A DNA stretch of 64,000 bases, from NCBI RefSeq assembly GCF_000744935.1, contig NZ_JQMW01000014.1, forward strand, positions 1-64,000. Reading direction: 5' to 3'. The stretch comes from Clostridium sp. KNHs214 (lineage in GTDB: Bacteria; Bacillota; Clostridia; Clostridiales; Clostridiaceae). The notes under the pieces are model-generated. The model saw only the letters and a program-made list of their open reading frames with translations. It was not told the origin of the DNA and did no database searches. Below are positions 1-9,337 of this stretch, in pieces (within the stretch, counting starts at the first letter, position 1; every line of letters begins with the position of its first letter). The position numbers and the translations under genes are program-made.

Positions 1-132
1 TTTTATTTTATTCAAAGTTTCTCTTTTCATATTTATACATCCATAGGCAACCCCTTCTCTTTCTGTGTCCTTTTTGCTGCCTACATCCACCATTTTAGCT
101 CTTCCTTGCTCATTTATATGCGTTAATTCCAT
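1..132 (-). CDS. moaC: Cyclic pyranopterin monophosphate synthase MoaC (N-terminal part, cut by window edge)
   Basis: The first 44 codons of a gene running off the left edge read [20 protein letters not shown] and onward, which matches the conserved MoaC start (LTHxNxxGxAxMVDV). MoaC acts with MoaA to turn GTP into cyclic pyranopterin monophosphate, the first step of molybdopterin synthesis, in the cytoplasm. The ATG at 132 follows the moaA stop codon (136-138) by only three bases, so the two are co-transcribed and probably translationally coupled. No frameshift is seen in the visible part. The catalytic C-terminal half lies outside the window. I am confident of the family from the N-terminal motif alone. 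Confidence 0.88.
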   Translation of the reverse strand, partial: MELTHINEQGRAKMVDVGSKKDTEREGVAYGCINMKRETLNKIK

Positions 133-135
133 GTT

Positions 136-1091
136 TTAGCCTCCAATCTGATACATCATCTTTTTACTTTTGCTCTTTTCATCCTCCACCAAATGATGTT
201 CTAATGGTTTATCATAAATGGCCTCGGTTATCTTAGATAAAAGAATTTTGCTATCATTCACATACTCTTTTATATTTATTTCTTTTTCAGAATGAAGACA
301 TGGCTTTAATGTGCTTCAGCCGTTAACCTTACCCTGTTGCAATTGCTACAAATTTACAACTCATAGGACTTATAAATCCTATATTTTCTTTAGCTTCATT
401 AAATCTATACAATGCAGCTGTACTGTTTTTATTAGTTTCCACAGGTATAAGATTTCCATGTTTTGATATTATCTCTTCTGAACTAATATAACTGTTTTTG
501 TATATTTTGCTTCCTTCACCTATTGGCATAAGCTCTATAAATCTTACGGATATAGGATATTCCTTTGTTAAATTCATGAAGTCATCTATTTCATCATCAT
601 TAATGCCCTTCATAATTACAGTGTTGATTTTTATAGGCTCCATACCAATGGATAGACATTTTTCAATGCTGTTAAAAACTTATTTATATCTCCACCTCTT
701 GTAATATTCTTAAATTTGTCCCTTTTAATGAGTCCAGACTTATATTAACTCTTTTCAATCCAGCTTTCTTTAAATCCTCCGCCCTATCCTGTAGAAGCAT
801 GGCGTTGGTGGTCATAGCAATGTCCTGGATGGAGCTTATTTTTGATGTATAATAAATTAATTTATCCATATCCTTAAGTATAAGCGGCTCTCCCCCAGTA
901 AATCTAACCTTATTTATTCCTATAGTTGCCGCCGACTTAACCACATTAAAAATCTCTTCATATCTCATTATGTCCTCATGCTCTTTTTTCTCAACACCCC
1001 TAGATGGCATACAGTAAATACATCTTAAATTACATCTATCAGTTACGGACACTCTTAAATAATTAATTTTTCTTCCATGCTTGTCTAACAT
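136..1091 (-). pseudogene. moaA: GTP 3',8-cyclase MoaA, interrupted by four single-base deletions
   Basis: MoaA is the radical SAM enzyme that starts molybdopterin synthesis from GTP. The first frame carries [13 protein letters not shown] (the N-terminal CxxxCxxC cluster site) and the FTGGEPL motif. The second carries [16 protein letters not shown] and FIELMPIGE. The third carries the C-terminal cluster region ([19 protein letters not shown]) and ends YQIGG, close to the usual MoaA tail. The pieces join if one base is restored near 722-726, 674-681, 349-352 and 313-316. The span is 956 bases; adding four gives exactly 320 codons, the normal MoaA size. The start at 1091 is preferred because AAAGGAG precedes it. 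All four lesions are deletions in short runs and no nonsense substitution was noticed, so they are either sequencing errors or very recent decay. Confidence 0.85.
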
Positions 1092-1274
1092 TAGATTCTC
1101 CTTTGTTTTACTTTCCATTCCAATTACTTGTCTCTTATAACCACAATTAGTAATTTACATTACTAACTTAATGTACAATAATTTTCAATATAGAGCTAAA
1201 ATATAAAATTAAAATAGATTTAAAGTTTCCATATTGCTCCATGCATGAATTTCTGCTCCATTCACCTGTTCATC

Positions 1275-3175
1275 CTATAGCAAAACAATATTTCCCGCTT
1301 CACTGTAGTCATATCCACCTAATTCGTCCAATTTTTCTTTGAATTCCTGGCTCTTTATAATATTTATGAATTCTTTTATAGTTGCCATGTCCAAAAACTC
1401 TGCTGGAATTGCTATGTCATATTCCTCATTGCAAACCGGTATGAAATCCAGTCCATCATGCTTGCAGCGGAGTATACTCCTAAACCACAGTGAGCGTCCC
1501 CATTTTCCACAGCAGCTGCCACAGCTAAATGAGTGTATTCCTCTCTTGTATAACCGTCTATTTCTCTAGGATTTATACCTAATTTCTTAAGGTTGTAGTC
1601 AAAAAGAAGTCTTGTACCTGCACCCCTTTGCCTATTTACAAATTTCATTTTTTTATCCTTTATATCTTTAATAGAAGTTATATTATTTGGATTTCCTTTA
1701 GGCACCATAATGCCTTGAATTCTCTTTACGCATTTTATTAGAGCCATAGGTTTATCTTCAAGATATTTTTTAATATAGCTTATATTATATTCGCCTGTTT
1801 CCATATCTAAAAGATGTACAGGAGCTATGTGAGTTTCTCCATTTTTAAGTGCCATTATTCCTCCCATGCTACCTACATGAGCGGAGGACAAGTAATATTC
1901 ATCACGCTTTACATGAATTAAATCTGCTACCACATCTATAATAGGATCATGGCTGCCTATACAAACTACAGTATTATTTATTTCCTCTTCATCCTTTAAA
2001 AGCTTTACCTCTACCTCCGTTCCTCTTTCTATACCTTCAACATTTTGAGGGACTTCAAGTATTCCGTCGGCTCTAACTAAGGACATGGTAGCTCCAGCGC
2101 CCCTATTTAAAGGTGTAGCCACAAGCTTATCTCCAACTTTTCCTAATTTTATTCTTACAAATTCAAGATATTTCAGTGATGACATGACCCTCTTAGATAA
2201 AATGGCCTTTACAGTTTTAAACTGACGTGGTTTTTCTCCAGCAAAGTTTTCCACAATTCTACTTACGAACATTTCCATTACACATAGGCTGACACAGGAT
2301 ATCCGGTATTCCTATAACAGGTTTACGGTCTACCTGGCCAAGAATTACAGGTTTTCCTGGCTTTATAGCCACTCCATGTATGTACACCTGACCAAGTTCA
2401 CTAATAACCTGTGATGTGTAGTCTTCTCTTCCCGCAGAGGAACCTGCATTTACAAGAACCATGTCACATTCTTCCGCTGCCTTTTTTATAGTGTTTTTAA
2501 TTTTTTCATAATCATCCTTTACAATTGGATATCTTTTAGGAATACCACCATATTCAAAAACCTGTGCTGCAAAGGTTCTTGAGTTGAAATCTATTATATC
2601 CCCTGTTTTCAGTTCACTTCTTGGCTCCACCAACTCTGTGCCCGTTGGAATTATGCCTACCACAGGTCTTTTGTAAACTTCTACCTCATTTACTCCTCCT
2701 GCAATCATTGCTGATATATCCACAGGCCTTATTTTATGTGATGATGGCACAATAAGTGATTTTTCTACTATATCTTCACCTAAAGGTCTTATATGCTGAT
2801 ATGGAGCTGCACTTTTATATATTTCCACCTTTTTATCATTTACTTTTATTAAATCTTCCACCATTATTACACAATCGTATTCTTTAGGAATAGGGTCTCC
2901 AGTGTCCACCACTATATAATCTTTTTCTTCTTCGAGAACTATGTGTTTCTTTTCATTTGCTCCCAAAGTTTTTTCGCTATTAAGGGCGATTCCATCCATA
3001 GCTGCCGAATTATAAAATGGAGATGATATCTTAGAATACACTGGTGAAGCTGTTATTCTTCCACTGGCATCCTCTGTTTTCATTACTTCTTTTTGCTTTG
3101 TTGGTGATATTTTACTAAAATAAAGCTTCATTGCCTCTTCTAATTCATAATTTGAAGATAAATATTTTGACCCAT
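1275..3175 (-). pseudogene. MoeA fused to a molybdate-binding-like (COG1910-type) domain, interrupted by four single-base deletions
   Basis: The first ~400 residues are a MoeA molybdenum insertase: AAMDGIA, VDTGDPIP, GIIPTGTEL, NAGSSAGREDYT and GVAIKPGKPVILG. After the join near 2285-2310 comes a periplasmic-binding-like domain (VPKGNPNNI, FVNRQRGAGTR, GIPREIDGY-like region), known from MoeA fusions in Firmicutes and archaea. Deletions are inferred near 3150 (the true start is MGQNIYLSNYELEEAM), at about 2310 and 2287 (restoring GIPGYPVSAYV then MEMFVS), and at about 1453 (restoring GLDFIPVCNEEYDIAIP). The span is 1901 bases; adding four gives 635 codons. It probably inserts molybdenum or tungsten into molybdopterin, with the extra domain sensing or delivering the oxyanion (inference). 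It is the second MoeA-type gene in the cluster. Confidence 0.82.
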
Positions 3176-3295
3176 ATTATTTCCATTGCCAATATACTAT
3201 AAAAATCTATACCATTATTCAATTTCTTGTTCAACGTGTCAGATTCTTCTATAAAACTACTTTGGTTTGCTATAAAATTCTCAGCACATAACTTG

Positions 3296-3387
3296 CCATA
3301 TAATACCATTCTTGGGTTTAGTTTTCCATATAATACTATTCCTTAGGTTTAATTTTCCATATAATATAACTAGTTGAGTCTAAGTTT
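3296..3387. repeat. Three-copy 30-31 bp tandem repeat upstream of the moeA fusion
   Basis: Three consecutive units begin CCATATAATA, at 3296, 3326 and 3357, each followed by a GGTTTAATTTT-like tail, with divergence increasing in the third. They lie in the gap between moeA (ends 3544) and the start of the moeA fusion (3175), that is, in the leader of the fusion gene. Iteron-like spacing would suit a regulator binding site, but I recognise no operator. The rest of 3176-3543 holds nothing else convincing. Confidence 0.6.
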
Positions 3388-3543
3388 AAATTACACGCAT
3401 ATTATACATATATTTTATGCAAGTTTATTTTTAAGATTTTTATAGATTTATGGCAACAGAGTTCACCTCCTTTTTGTGGTTTATAAAAATAATAATAATT
3501 TTTTTTATTTCTTATTGCCATTTCTTAGCTGAACTTATAGTAA

Positions 3544-4769
3544 TTAAAATCTATATACAAATACCCTCTCACCTTTTTTCAATCCCTCAAGATTCTTGTT
3601 TATTTTTACAAAACCATAGGCCTTGGAAAAACACTTATAAGTCCTGATTTAGAAAATACAGGCGATGCAATTATTTCATCTCCCTGCCAAGACAATGTAA
3701 CTGGCAAATATTCTTCTCTCCCTTTTGCGCTGTGATAATTTATATCAAACTTACAAACTATAGGGAAAATTTCTTCCTCGCGTCCTGTGATTTTATCAAT
3801 ATAGTATTTAACCACAACCTTATATACAATAGCCGCTGAAAGAGGATGTCCTGGCAATCCAAAAACAATTTTATCCTTAACTTTTCCTATGATGGTTGGC
3901 TTTCCAGGCTTTACTGCTATACCGTGTACAAAAACCCCTGGCTCTCCTAGGCTATTTATAACATCTATAGTAACGTCTTTTTTACCCACTGAACTGCCAC
4001 CGGATATAAGTACAATATCTGCCTCATCTACCGCTTTATTAACGGTACTTTTTAAAAGCTGAAAGTCATCTCTTATTACTCCATAATTAACTGGAACTCC
4101 ACCATCTTCAATAATACAAGCTTCTAAAAGATATGAATTTATATCTCTAACTTCCCCTTTCTTTGGAGTTTCATGAGGTTCTACTATCTCATCTCCAGTG
4201 GATATTACAGCTACCTTAGGCTTTCTGCATACAGGCACCTTATATATTCCAAGGCTTGATAACACTCCTATCTCATAAGGCCTAAGTTTCTTGCCTTTTT
4301 TAATTATTACCTCACCTTCACTTATATCCTCACCTATCTCCACAACATTTTCTCCATAGGCTGTAGCTTTATCTATAAGCACTGTGTCCTCATGAACTTT
4401 TTCAGTATATTCCACCATAACCATTGAATCTGCTCCCTCTGGAAGCATGCCTCCTGTAGGGACATATATGCAATCTCCAGGAAAATCTATGCTAACCTCA
4501 GGCTTTTTCCCCATAAGCACTTCACCCTTGTAATTCATCATGGCTGGCATACTCTCACTGGCTCCAGCCACATCCTTGGAGTTTACAGCATAACCATCCA
4601 CAGTGGATCTTCTAAAATGTGGTACATTTATTTGCGAAATTATATCCTCATATATGACGCTGCCCATGCTGTCCAAAAGTTCTACTTTTTCACTTAAAGG
4701 CTTTATATTAAAGTTTTTTTCTATAAGATTTCTAGCTTCTTCAATAGACACAACATTAAATAAATCCAC
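3544..4769 (-). pseudogene. moeA: Molybdopterin molybdenumtransferase MoeA with one frameshift near its 3' end
   Basis: MoeA ligates molybdate (or tungstate) to adenylylated molybdopterin. The protein reads [82 protein letters not shown] and [13 protein letters not shown], covering MoeA domains I-III with all usual motifs. Near 3626-3631 the frame breaks inside domain IV. Restoring one base gives SVFSKAYGFVKINKNLEGL and a stop at 3544-3546 (409 codons with the added base), the normal MoeA length. As written, the product loses its last ~26 residues, which might be tolerated. The start is GTG, preceded by AAGGAGG. It is followed by the MoeA-fusion gene and preceded by mogA. Confidence 0.85.
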
Positions 4770-4793
4770 GTTTATATCCTCCTTAAATCAATG

Positions 4794-4863
4794 TTTCTTT
4801 AATATTATTTCTTTAACAATATTTCTTTAGTAGTGTTTCTTTAGTAATATTTCTTTAACAATA
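4794..4863. repeat. Five tandem 14-bp units (TTTCTTTARYAATA) between mogA and moeA
   Basis: Five contiguous 14-base units all begin TTTCTTTA and vary only in the last six bases; units 2 and 5 are identical. They sit directly upstream of the moeA ribosome site on the transcribed (minus) strand. Just beyond is the inverted repeat GAAATTCC/GGAATTTC (4871-4889), with a further weak AAAACT/AGTTTT pair near 4917-4931, perhaps the 3' end of mogA. Function is unknown; the low-complexity unit could be slippage-prone. Confidence 0.7.
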
Positions 4864-5079
4864 TAATGGTGAAATTCCTATGGAATTTCCTCAATTCATA
4901 TTTTCAAAAACTGCTCTAAAGGAGTTTTATTCTTCATTCTAAATTTTCAATTTTAAATTTTAAATTTTTATTTTATAACTGCTAAAGTTGAAGAAATAAT
5001 ATATAAATTATCTAACACCCTCCACATAGTCATACTTAACTTATCCCACAAATTTTGCCTTGGTATGCGTATAATTAAA

Positions 5080-5583
5080 TTATCTAGCGCATTCTGATGC
5101 CTGTCCTAGTAAAATTTCTATTCCATGTGGTATCGCTGGCAACACTACCTCTAGATTTTCCACTGCTGCTTTAGGACTCCCTGGAAGATTTATTATAAGA
5201 GACTCTTTTCTAATGCCAGCAATTCCTCTGGAAAGCACTGCTTTAGGTGTTATAGCTAGCGAGCCTGCCCTCATGGCCTCACCAAAACCTGGTACACGCT
5301 TTTCAATTACCCTCTCTGTTGCCTCTGGAGTTACATCTCTCTTAGAAAAACCTGTGCCTCCATTAGTAATGATTAGATTTACTTTTCCCTCATCACATAG
5401 CTTAATAAGTTCACCACTTATAATATCTATTTCATCTGGTATTACTTTGTAGTATTCCACCTGATAATCAGCTTTTTTATAGTCCTCTTTTTGTAAAAGT
5501 TCCTTTAAAACTCGTCCCGTTTCATCTATTCTCTCTCCCCTAGAACCTTTGTCGCTTATAGTAAGAATGGCTGTTTTTATCAT
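5080..5583 (-). CDS. mogA: Molybdopterin adenylyltransferase (MogA/MoaB family)
   Basis: This 167-residue cytoplasmic protein has the MoCF/MogA fold signature: AILTISDKGSRGERIDETG at the N-terminus, NLIITNGGTGFSKRDVTPEAT around residue 75-95, and LIINLPGSPKAAVENL near the C-terminus. MogA adenylates molybdopterin so that MoeA can insert the metal. The two moeA-type genes immediately downstream fit this order. The frame is intact, unlike its neighbours. The ATG at 5583 is preceded by a leader whose TTTAGTG and CACTAAAGG segments are complementary and could mask the ribosome site. MogA and MoaB are hard to separate by sequence alone; the neighbourhood favours the MogA role. Confidence 0.9.
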   Translation of the reverse strand: MIKTAILTISDKGSRGERIDETGRVLKELLQKEDYKKADYQVEYYKVIPDEIDIISGELIKLCDEGKVNLIITNGGTGFSKRDVTPEATERVIEKRVPGFGEAMRAGSLAITPKAVLSRGIAGIRKESLIINLPGSPKAAVENLEVVLPAIPHGIEILLGQASECAR

Positions 5584-5974
5584 AAATTACCTTTAGTGAG
5601 AACATGTACTGTAGTTATCAAAACATTTTTGTATTAACCTTTGATAGCTTATGATTTATAACATATATAATGTTATACTCATTTCCCACTAAATACTCAC
5701 TTCCTTTCTTTAATATAATCTATAATTCTATACATTTACTTATTTTATTTAATTAATTCTATTTACTTATTTTATTTACTTATAGCATATACTATATATA
5801 ATCTATTTAATGTATATATTTACGTAAAATGTAAGTATATTCTAGAAATTTCATAGCTCCACCACATTGTACCTTATTGTGGGTTAAGCATAATCTCTAT
5901 ATTCTATACTTTATAATTTTGCAGATACCTTATTTATGACTTTGGTTAAATTAACTAAATAAGAATATGTCAAA
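5584..5974. other. 390-bp gap: mogA leader, MITE fragment and direct repeats
   Basis: On the mogA side the leader reads (minus strand) GGAAGTGAGTATTTAGTG and then TCACTAAAGG just before the gene; a similar leader precedes the MBL gene at 16420. ATTTACTTATTTTATTT is directly repeated at 5734 and 5761. Positions 5844-5892 are the right end of the TGATTATCCCACAA-type MITE (CACATTGTACCTTATTGTGG). No gene is supported here. Confidence 0.55.
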
Positions 5975-6445
5975 CTAATATATAAATTCCATTCTAATAA
6001 ATTGTCCACAACCAAGAGGCGTATCTCTTTCATAAGTATCTATTACATTGAATCCTGCACGCTTATAACATTTAATAGCTCTTTCATTAAAAGAACGGAC
6101 TTCTAAAACAATCTTTTTATTTGGGTATACTTTCTTGCATTGTTGTTTTAATATTTCCATTAAAACCTTTCCTAAACCCTTTCCGCATAGAGATGGCTTT
6201 AGTGCAAGGCCAATAAGAACATAATTATCTTTGTTTATTAGTCTTATATATCCGCATAAGTAATTGCATTCATCAATTACAGCTTTAAATTCACTTTTTC
6301 TCTTTTCTTCTATTGTAACTCCCCATTTTGCACTAGATATTTTGTCCCATTCTGGGTAATTGTATATAGAATATTCGCCTTCATATTTCCAATCACAAAT
6401 CTCTTTCGCATGTACTTCTGTAAAATCCACTAACGTTAAATTCAT
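5975..6445 (-). CDS. GNAT-family N-acetyltransferase
   Basis: This 156-residue protein has GNAT architecture: an N-terminal strand-helix region (DFTEVHAKEICDW), the acetyl-CoA pyrophosphate-binding loop LCGKGLGKVLMEIL around residues 90-102, and the C-terminal motif NERAIKCYKRAGF that is typical of the family. Such enzymes transfer an acetyl group to an amine; the substrate cannot be told from sequence. It lies between tupC and mogA on the same strand but is not known as a cofactor gene, so its position may be incidental. The frame is intact. The family assignment is secure, the specific role unknown. Confidence 0.85.
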   Translation of the reverse strand: MNLTLVDFTEVHAKEICDWKYEGEYSIYNYPEWDKISSAKWGVTIEEKRKSEFKAVIDECNYLCGYIRLINKDNYVLIGLALKPSLCGKGLGKVLMEILKQQCKKVYPNKKIVLEVRSFNERAIKCYKRAGFNVIDTYERDTPLGCGQFIRMEFIY

Positions 6446-6530
6446 TACATATACACCCCTAATAATTTCTTTTAATTACTCTACGCCATTTGACAATTAA
6501 TTTCTTTATTTTATAACTTCAAAAGTTAAA

Positions 6531-7222
6531 TTACTTGTTTAAAATCAGTTTAACTTTAGAGTTTGTAGGGTTATTAAATATGGTATTTTTTTTACCCTGC
6601 TCTATGACTTTACTCTTATCCATAAATATTACATAATCTGCTATTCTCTCAGCTTGGTACAAGTCATGGGTAACAAGGATTATGGTTTTTTCTCATTCAT
6701 AATATCCTTGATCAAATTCTCTGCTGCCATGGTGCTTTCTATATCCATACTAGCTGTAGGTTCGTCCAATATTACAACCTCTGTTTCCAATATGGCTGTA
6801 CGCAAAAGCGCAACTTTTGCTGATTCCCCTCCAGATAGTTTTTTTGCATTTTTATTAAGAATCTCATCTATTTCAAAGTATTTACTATAATTATGAAATC
6901 TTTTATTAATAATTTCCTTAGAAATTTTTCTGAATTTTAGTCCCATTATAATGTTTTCCTTCACAGAAGAATTAAACAAAAAAGGTTGCTGAGACATCAT
7001 GGAGATTTTTTGCTTTTTCTCATTAAAATCTCCTTTATCATATAAAATCTTCCCGTGAGTTAATTCATTAAATCCTGCTATGCATTGAAGAAGCGTGCTT
7101 TTACCACTTCCATTTAACCCCAACACAGCATATATACATCCTTCTTCAAAAACAATACGTTCTGCATCTAACACTTTTCTGCCACTATACTCTTTTATCC
7201 CGTTAATTACTTCTATTCTCAT
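6531..7222 (-). pseudogene. tupC: Tungstate/molybdate ABC transporter ATPase (TupC-like) with one frameshift
   Basis: The first frame (180 residues) carries Walker A (GLNGSGKSTLL, about residues 35-45), a Q-loop, the signature KLSGGESAKVALLR and Walker B (TEVVILDEPTA). It stops at a run of A near 6684-6691. Restoring one A continues with IILVTHDLYQAERIADYVI, which supplies the H-loop histidine, and ends at 6531 after 230 residues, the usual TupC/WtpC size. As written, the H-loop is lost and the ATPase would be inactive. The tupB permease and tupA binding protein upstream are intact. The lesion matches those in moaA and the two moeA genes (single base lost in a homopolymer). Confidence 0.83.
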
Positions 7223-7373
7223 AATTCTTCACTCCTTTGGAAGTAATCATGACTTTTTACTATTTTCATTTTCATGATTTTTTACTGTTAAATAGTCTTT
7301 AGCTATTCACATTCTCATAATTTTGATGTTCATAATTTTTCACTATGTTCATTATCATGACCCTTCATTAAAT

Positions 7374-8054
7374 TTATGATTTTTCATTACATTGAAAGAA
7401 ATGAAGAAGAGCATTAATTGTAAATGATATAATTAATAATATACCACCTATTATTATAGCCTCATTAAAATTACCTTTACCTGTTTCCAGTGCAATATAT
7501 GTGGTCATTACTCTTGTAAATCCCTTGATATTCCCACCAACTATCATAACCGCTCCCACTTCAGATATAGCTCGTCCAAAGCCTGCTGTTATAACCGACA
7601 ATAACTGTATTTTATTTTCTTTTATGATAATAAAAAAGGTCTCAAGCCTATGAGCCCCCAATGTGGTACATGTATTTTTTATATTCTTACCATTTTTAGA
7701 TATAATGGACACAGTAAGTCCAAATACTATAGGAAATATAAGCAATGTCTGCGCTATTATCATGGCGGTAGGCGTAAATAATAATTCCAAATCACCTAAA
7801 GGTCCCTTTCTGGATAATAAAAGATACACCAATAATCCCATAAGAACTGGAGGTACACTCATTAGAGTATCAGTAATTTGAATTATTGTCCTCTTCAACT
7901 TAAATTCTAATAAAGCACAGGGAATGCCTAAAAACATTCCCAGTGCTGAAGCAATTAAAGTTGATGATAATGAAACATAAAGAGACATCAATACCACAGG
8001 AATAATTTCCCTAAAATTAACCATATTAAAAATTCCCTGTTCCATAAAAATCAC
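7374..8054 (-). CDS. tupB: Tungstate ABC transporter permease (TupB-like)
   Basis: This 226-residue membrane protein has about five hydrophobic segments and the inner-membrane permease EAA-type loop, seen as TLGAHRLETFFIII followed by GFGRAISEVGAVMIVGGNI. That loop and the GRAISEVGA motif are characteristic of the TupB/WtpB branch. It passes tungstate (or molybdate) across the membrane with the TupC ATPase, taking substrate from the lipoprotein TupA encoded just upstream. The start could be ATG at 8054 or the internal methionine MEQGIF. A 150-bp spacer with short AT-rich repeats separates it from tupC. Confidence 0.88.
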   Translation of the reverse strand: MIFMEQGIFNMVNFREIIPVVLMSLYVSLSSTLIASALGMFLGIPCALLEFKLKRTIIQITDTLMSVPPVLMGLLVYLLLSRKGPLGDLELLFTPTAMIIAQTLLIFPIVFGLTVSIISKNGKNIKNTCTTLGAHRLETFFIIIKENKIQLLSVITAGFGRAISEVGAVMIVGGNIKGFTRVMTTYIALETGKGNFNEAIIIGGILLIISFTINALLHFFQCNEKS

Positions 8055-8103
8055 CTATTTCTCATCTATTTCTTTACATCTACTTCATTACATTTATTTG
8101 TAT

Positions 8104-8964
8104 CTACTTCTTTGCATTAGGTACAAATAATGCTTGTCCGAATTTATCTTTGCCATATTCGCCTATAAGCTTTTGTCCTTTATCAGAAAGCATCCAATCT
8201 ATGTATTCCTTAGCTTCCTTTTCTTTAATTTTATGTTTTTCCGTATTTAACATTATAACTCCATATTGATTATATAAATTCTTACTTTTCTCTGTTACAA
8301 TTTCTAAATCAAGCTTGTCTTTCATAGACAAATAAGTTGCTCTGTCCGTTAATGTATATGCCTTTTTTTCATCTGCCATTTGTAGCACTGCGCCCATACC
8401 TTTACCAGCGCTAATATACCATTCTCCTTTAGGATCTACTTTTGTGTCTTTCCAAAGGTTCTTTTCTTTAGTATGAGTACCTGATTCATCTCCTCTAGAT
8501 ACGAATGGTGTTTTGCTTTCACTAATTAATTTTAAAGCTTCTGCCGCATCATTCGGTGCCTTTTCTTTTATCTTTGCAGCATCTTCCTTGGGTCCAACTA
8601 TTATAAAATCATTATACATAACATCATGTCTTTCTGTTCCATAGCCTTTTTTAATAAATTCTTCCTCTTTAGCCTTAGCATGTACTAAAAGACAATCTGC
8701 ATCGCCATTTTGTCCAAGCTTAAGAGCTTCTCCAGTTCCCTTTGCAACTACCTTAACATCTATTCCTGTATCCTTCTTAAACTCAGGTAATAAATAGTCC
8801 AAAAGTCCTGAATCCTGAGTGCTTGTAGTAGTTGCCAGTATCATGGTTCTGTTTTCTTTTTTTTCTGTATTTTTTTTAGCAGCATCATTTTTCGAAGCAT
8901 TACCACAGCCTGCAATACTTAATGCCATAAAAAAACTAGTCAGTAATAAAATGCTTTTTTTCAT
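8104..8964 (-). CDS. tupA: Tungstate-binding lipoprotein (TupA-like)
   Basis: This extracytoplasmic solute-binding protein of about 286 residues captures tungstate. The start at 8964 (MKKSILLL) is chosen over an upstream in-frame codon because AAGGAGGG precedes it and it gives a proper lipoprotein signal ending in the lipobox SIAGC. The mature region has the family motifs MILATTTSTQDSGLLDYLLP, AKGTGEALKLGQNGDADCLLVHA, SRGDESGTHTKE and YTLTDRATYLS, which are characteristic of TupA. It heads the tup operon (tupA-tupB-tupC), which then leads into the cofactor genes. Tungstate is more likely than molybdate given the TTTSTQDSG signature, but specificity is inferred. Confidence 0.92.
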   Translation of the reverse strand: MKKSILLLTSFFMALSIAGCGNASKNDAAKKNTEKKENRTMILATTTSTQDSGLLDYLLPEFKKDTGIDVKVVAKGTGEALKLGQNGDADCLLVHAKAKEEEFIKKGYGTERHDVMYNDFIIVGPKEDAAKIKEKAPNDAAEALKLISESKTPFVSRGDESGTHTKEKNLWKDTKVDPKGEWYISAGKGMGAVLQMADEKKAYTLTDRATYLSMKDKLDLEIVTEKSKNLYNQYGVIMLNTEKHKIKEKEAKEYIDWMLSDKGQKLIGEYGKDKFGQALFVPNAKK

Positions 8965-9036
8965 AAGGTTCCCTCCTTGTATAATAATGATGTAGTCATT
9001 AAGACTACTCATCTCAATTTAATTGTTTCTATAATA

Positions 9037-9085
9037 GATAACAGAAGAAGGATTTCTTCCTTCATCAGATGTTATCTTAGTTAAT
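9037..9085. promoter_or_regulatory. Nested inverted repeat in the tupA 5' region
   Basis: AGATAACA (near 9037) pairs with TGTTATCT (near 9078), enclosing GAAGGA/TCCTTC, so the segment can form a long interrupted hairpin about 75-120 bases before tupA. There is no T-run after it on the tupA strand, so it is not a simple terminator. It may be an operator or RNA leader element. I do not recognise the Moco riboswitch core in it. The IS110 end also lies close by, so it could instead belong to that element. Confidence 0.4.
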
Positions 9086-9099
9086 TATCATGCTTGACG

Positions 9100-9337
9100 G
9101 TTCCTATATAGACTCCAGACTTTTCATAAAGTATAATCTTCAAGGATAGGACAAATAATGTTTTCCTCCTTGGGAAGTCAGTATCTGCTGACTCATACCC
9201 GTGATTTAGTCAATTAGTCCATTCAATGAGGTTTTATGATTCGGCTGGTTGGGAGCCTCAGGCCATACCTGTATAACTCGCAAGGTTGTGTACTCATTAG
9301 ATGGAAATGGATTCCTATCGGAAAGGAGCTTTTGCTC
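9100..9337 (+). ncRNA. Candidate bridge-RNA region of the IS110 element
   Basis: About 240 bases of non-coding, comparatively GC-rich sequence lie directly before the IS110 transposase. They contain short stems (GTCAGTATCTGCTGAC at 9176-9191; GGCTGGTTGGGAGCCTCAGGCC region at 9243-9264). In IS110-group elements the non-coding left end is transcribed as the bridge RNA that pairs with donor and target DNA. Position and structure fit, but the loops have not been matched to flanking DNA and the left boundary is not defined. This is inference from element type. Confidence 0.4.

Noticed and set aside
8965-9100. Moco riboswitch upstream of tupA
   Set aside because: There is an inverted repeat, but I could not find the riboswitch's conserved core.
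9236-9337. N-terminal extension of the IS110 transposase
   Set aside because: It lies before a good ribosome site and does not look like the family; it is more likely part of the non-coding bridge-RNA region.
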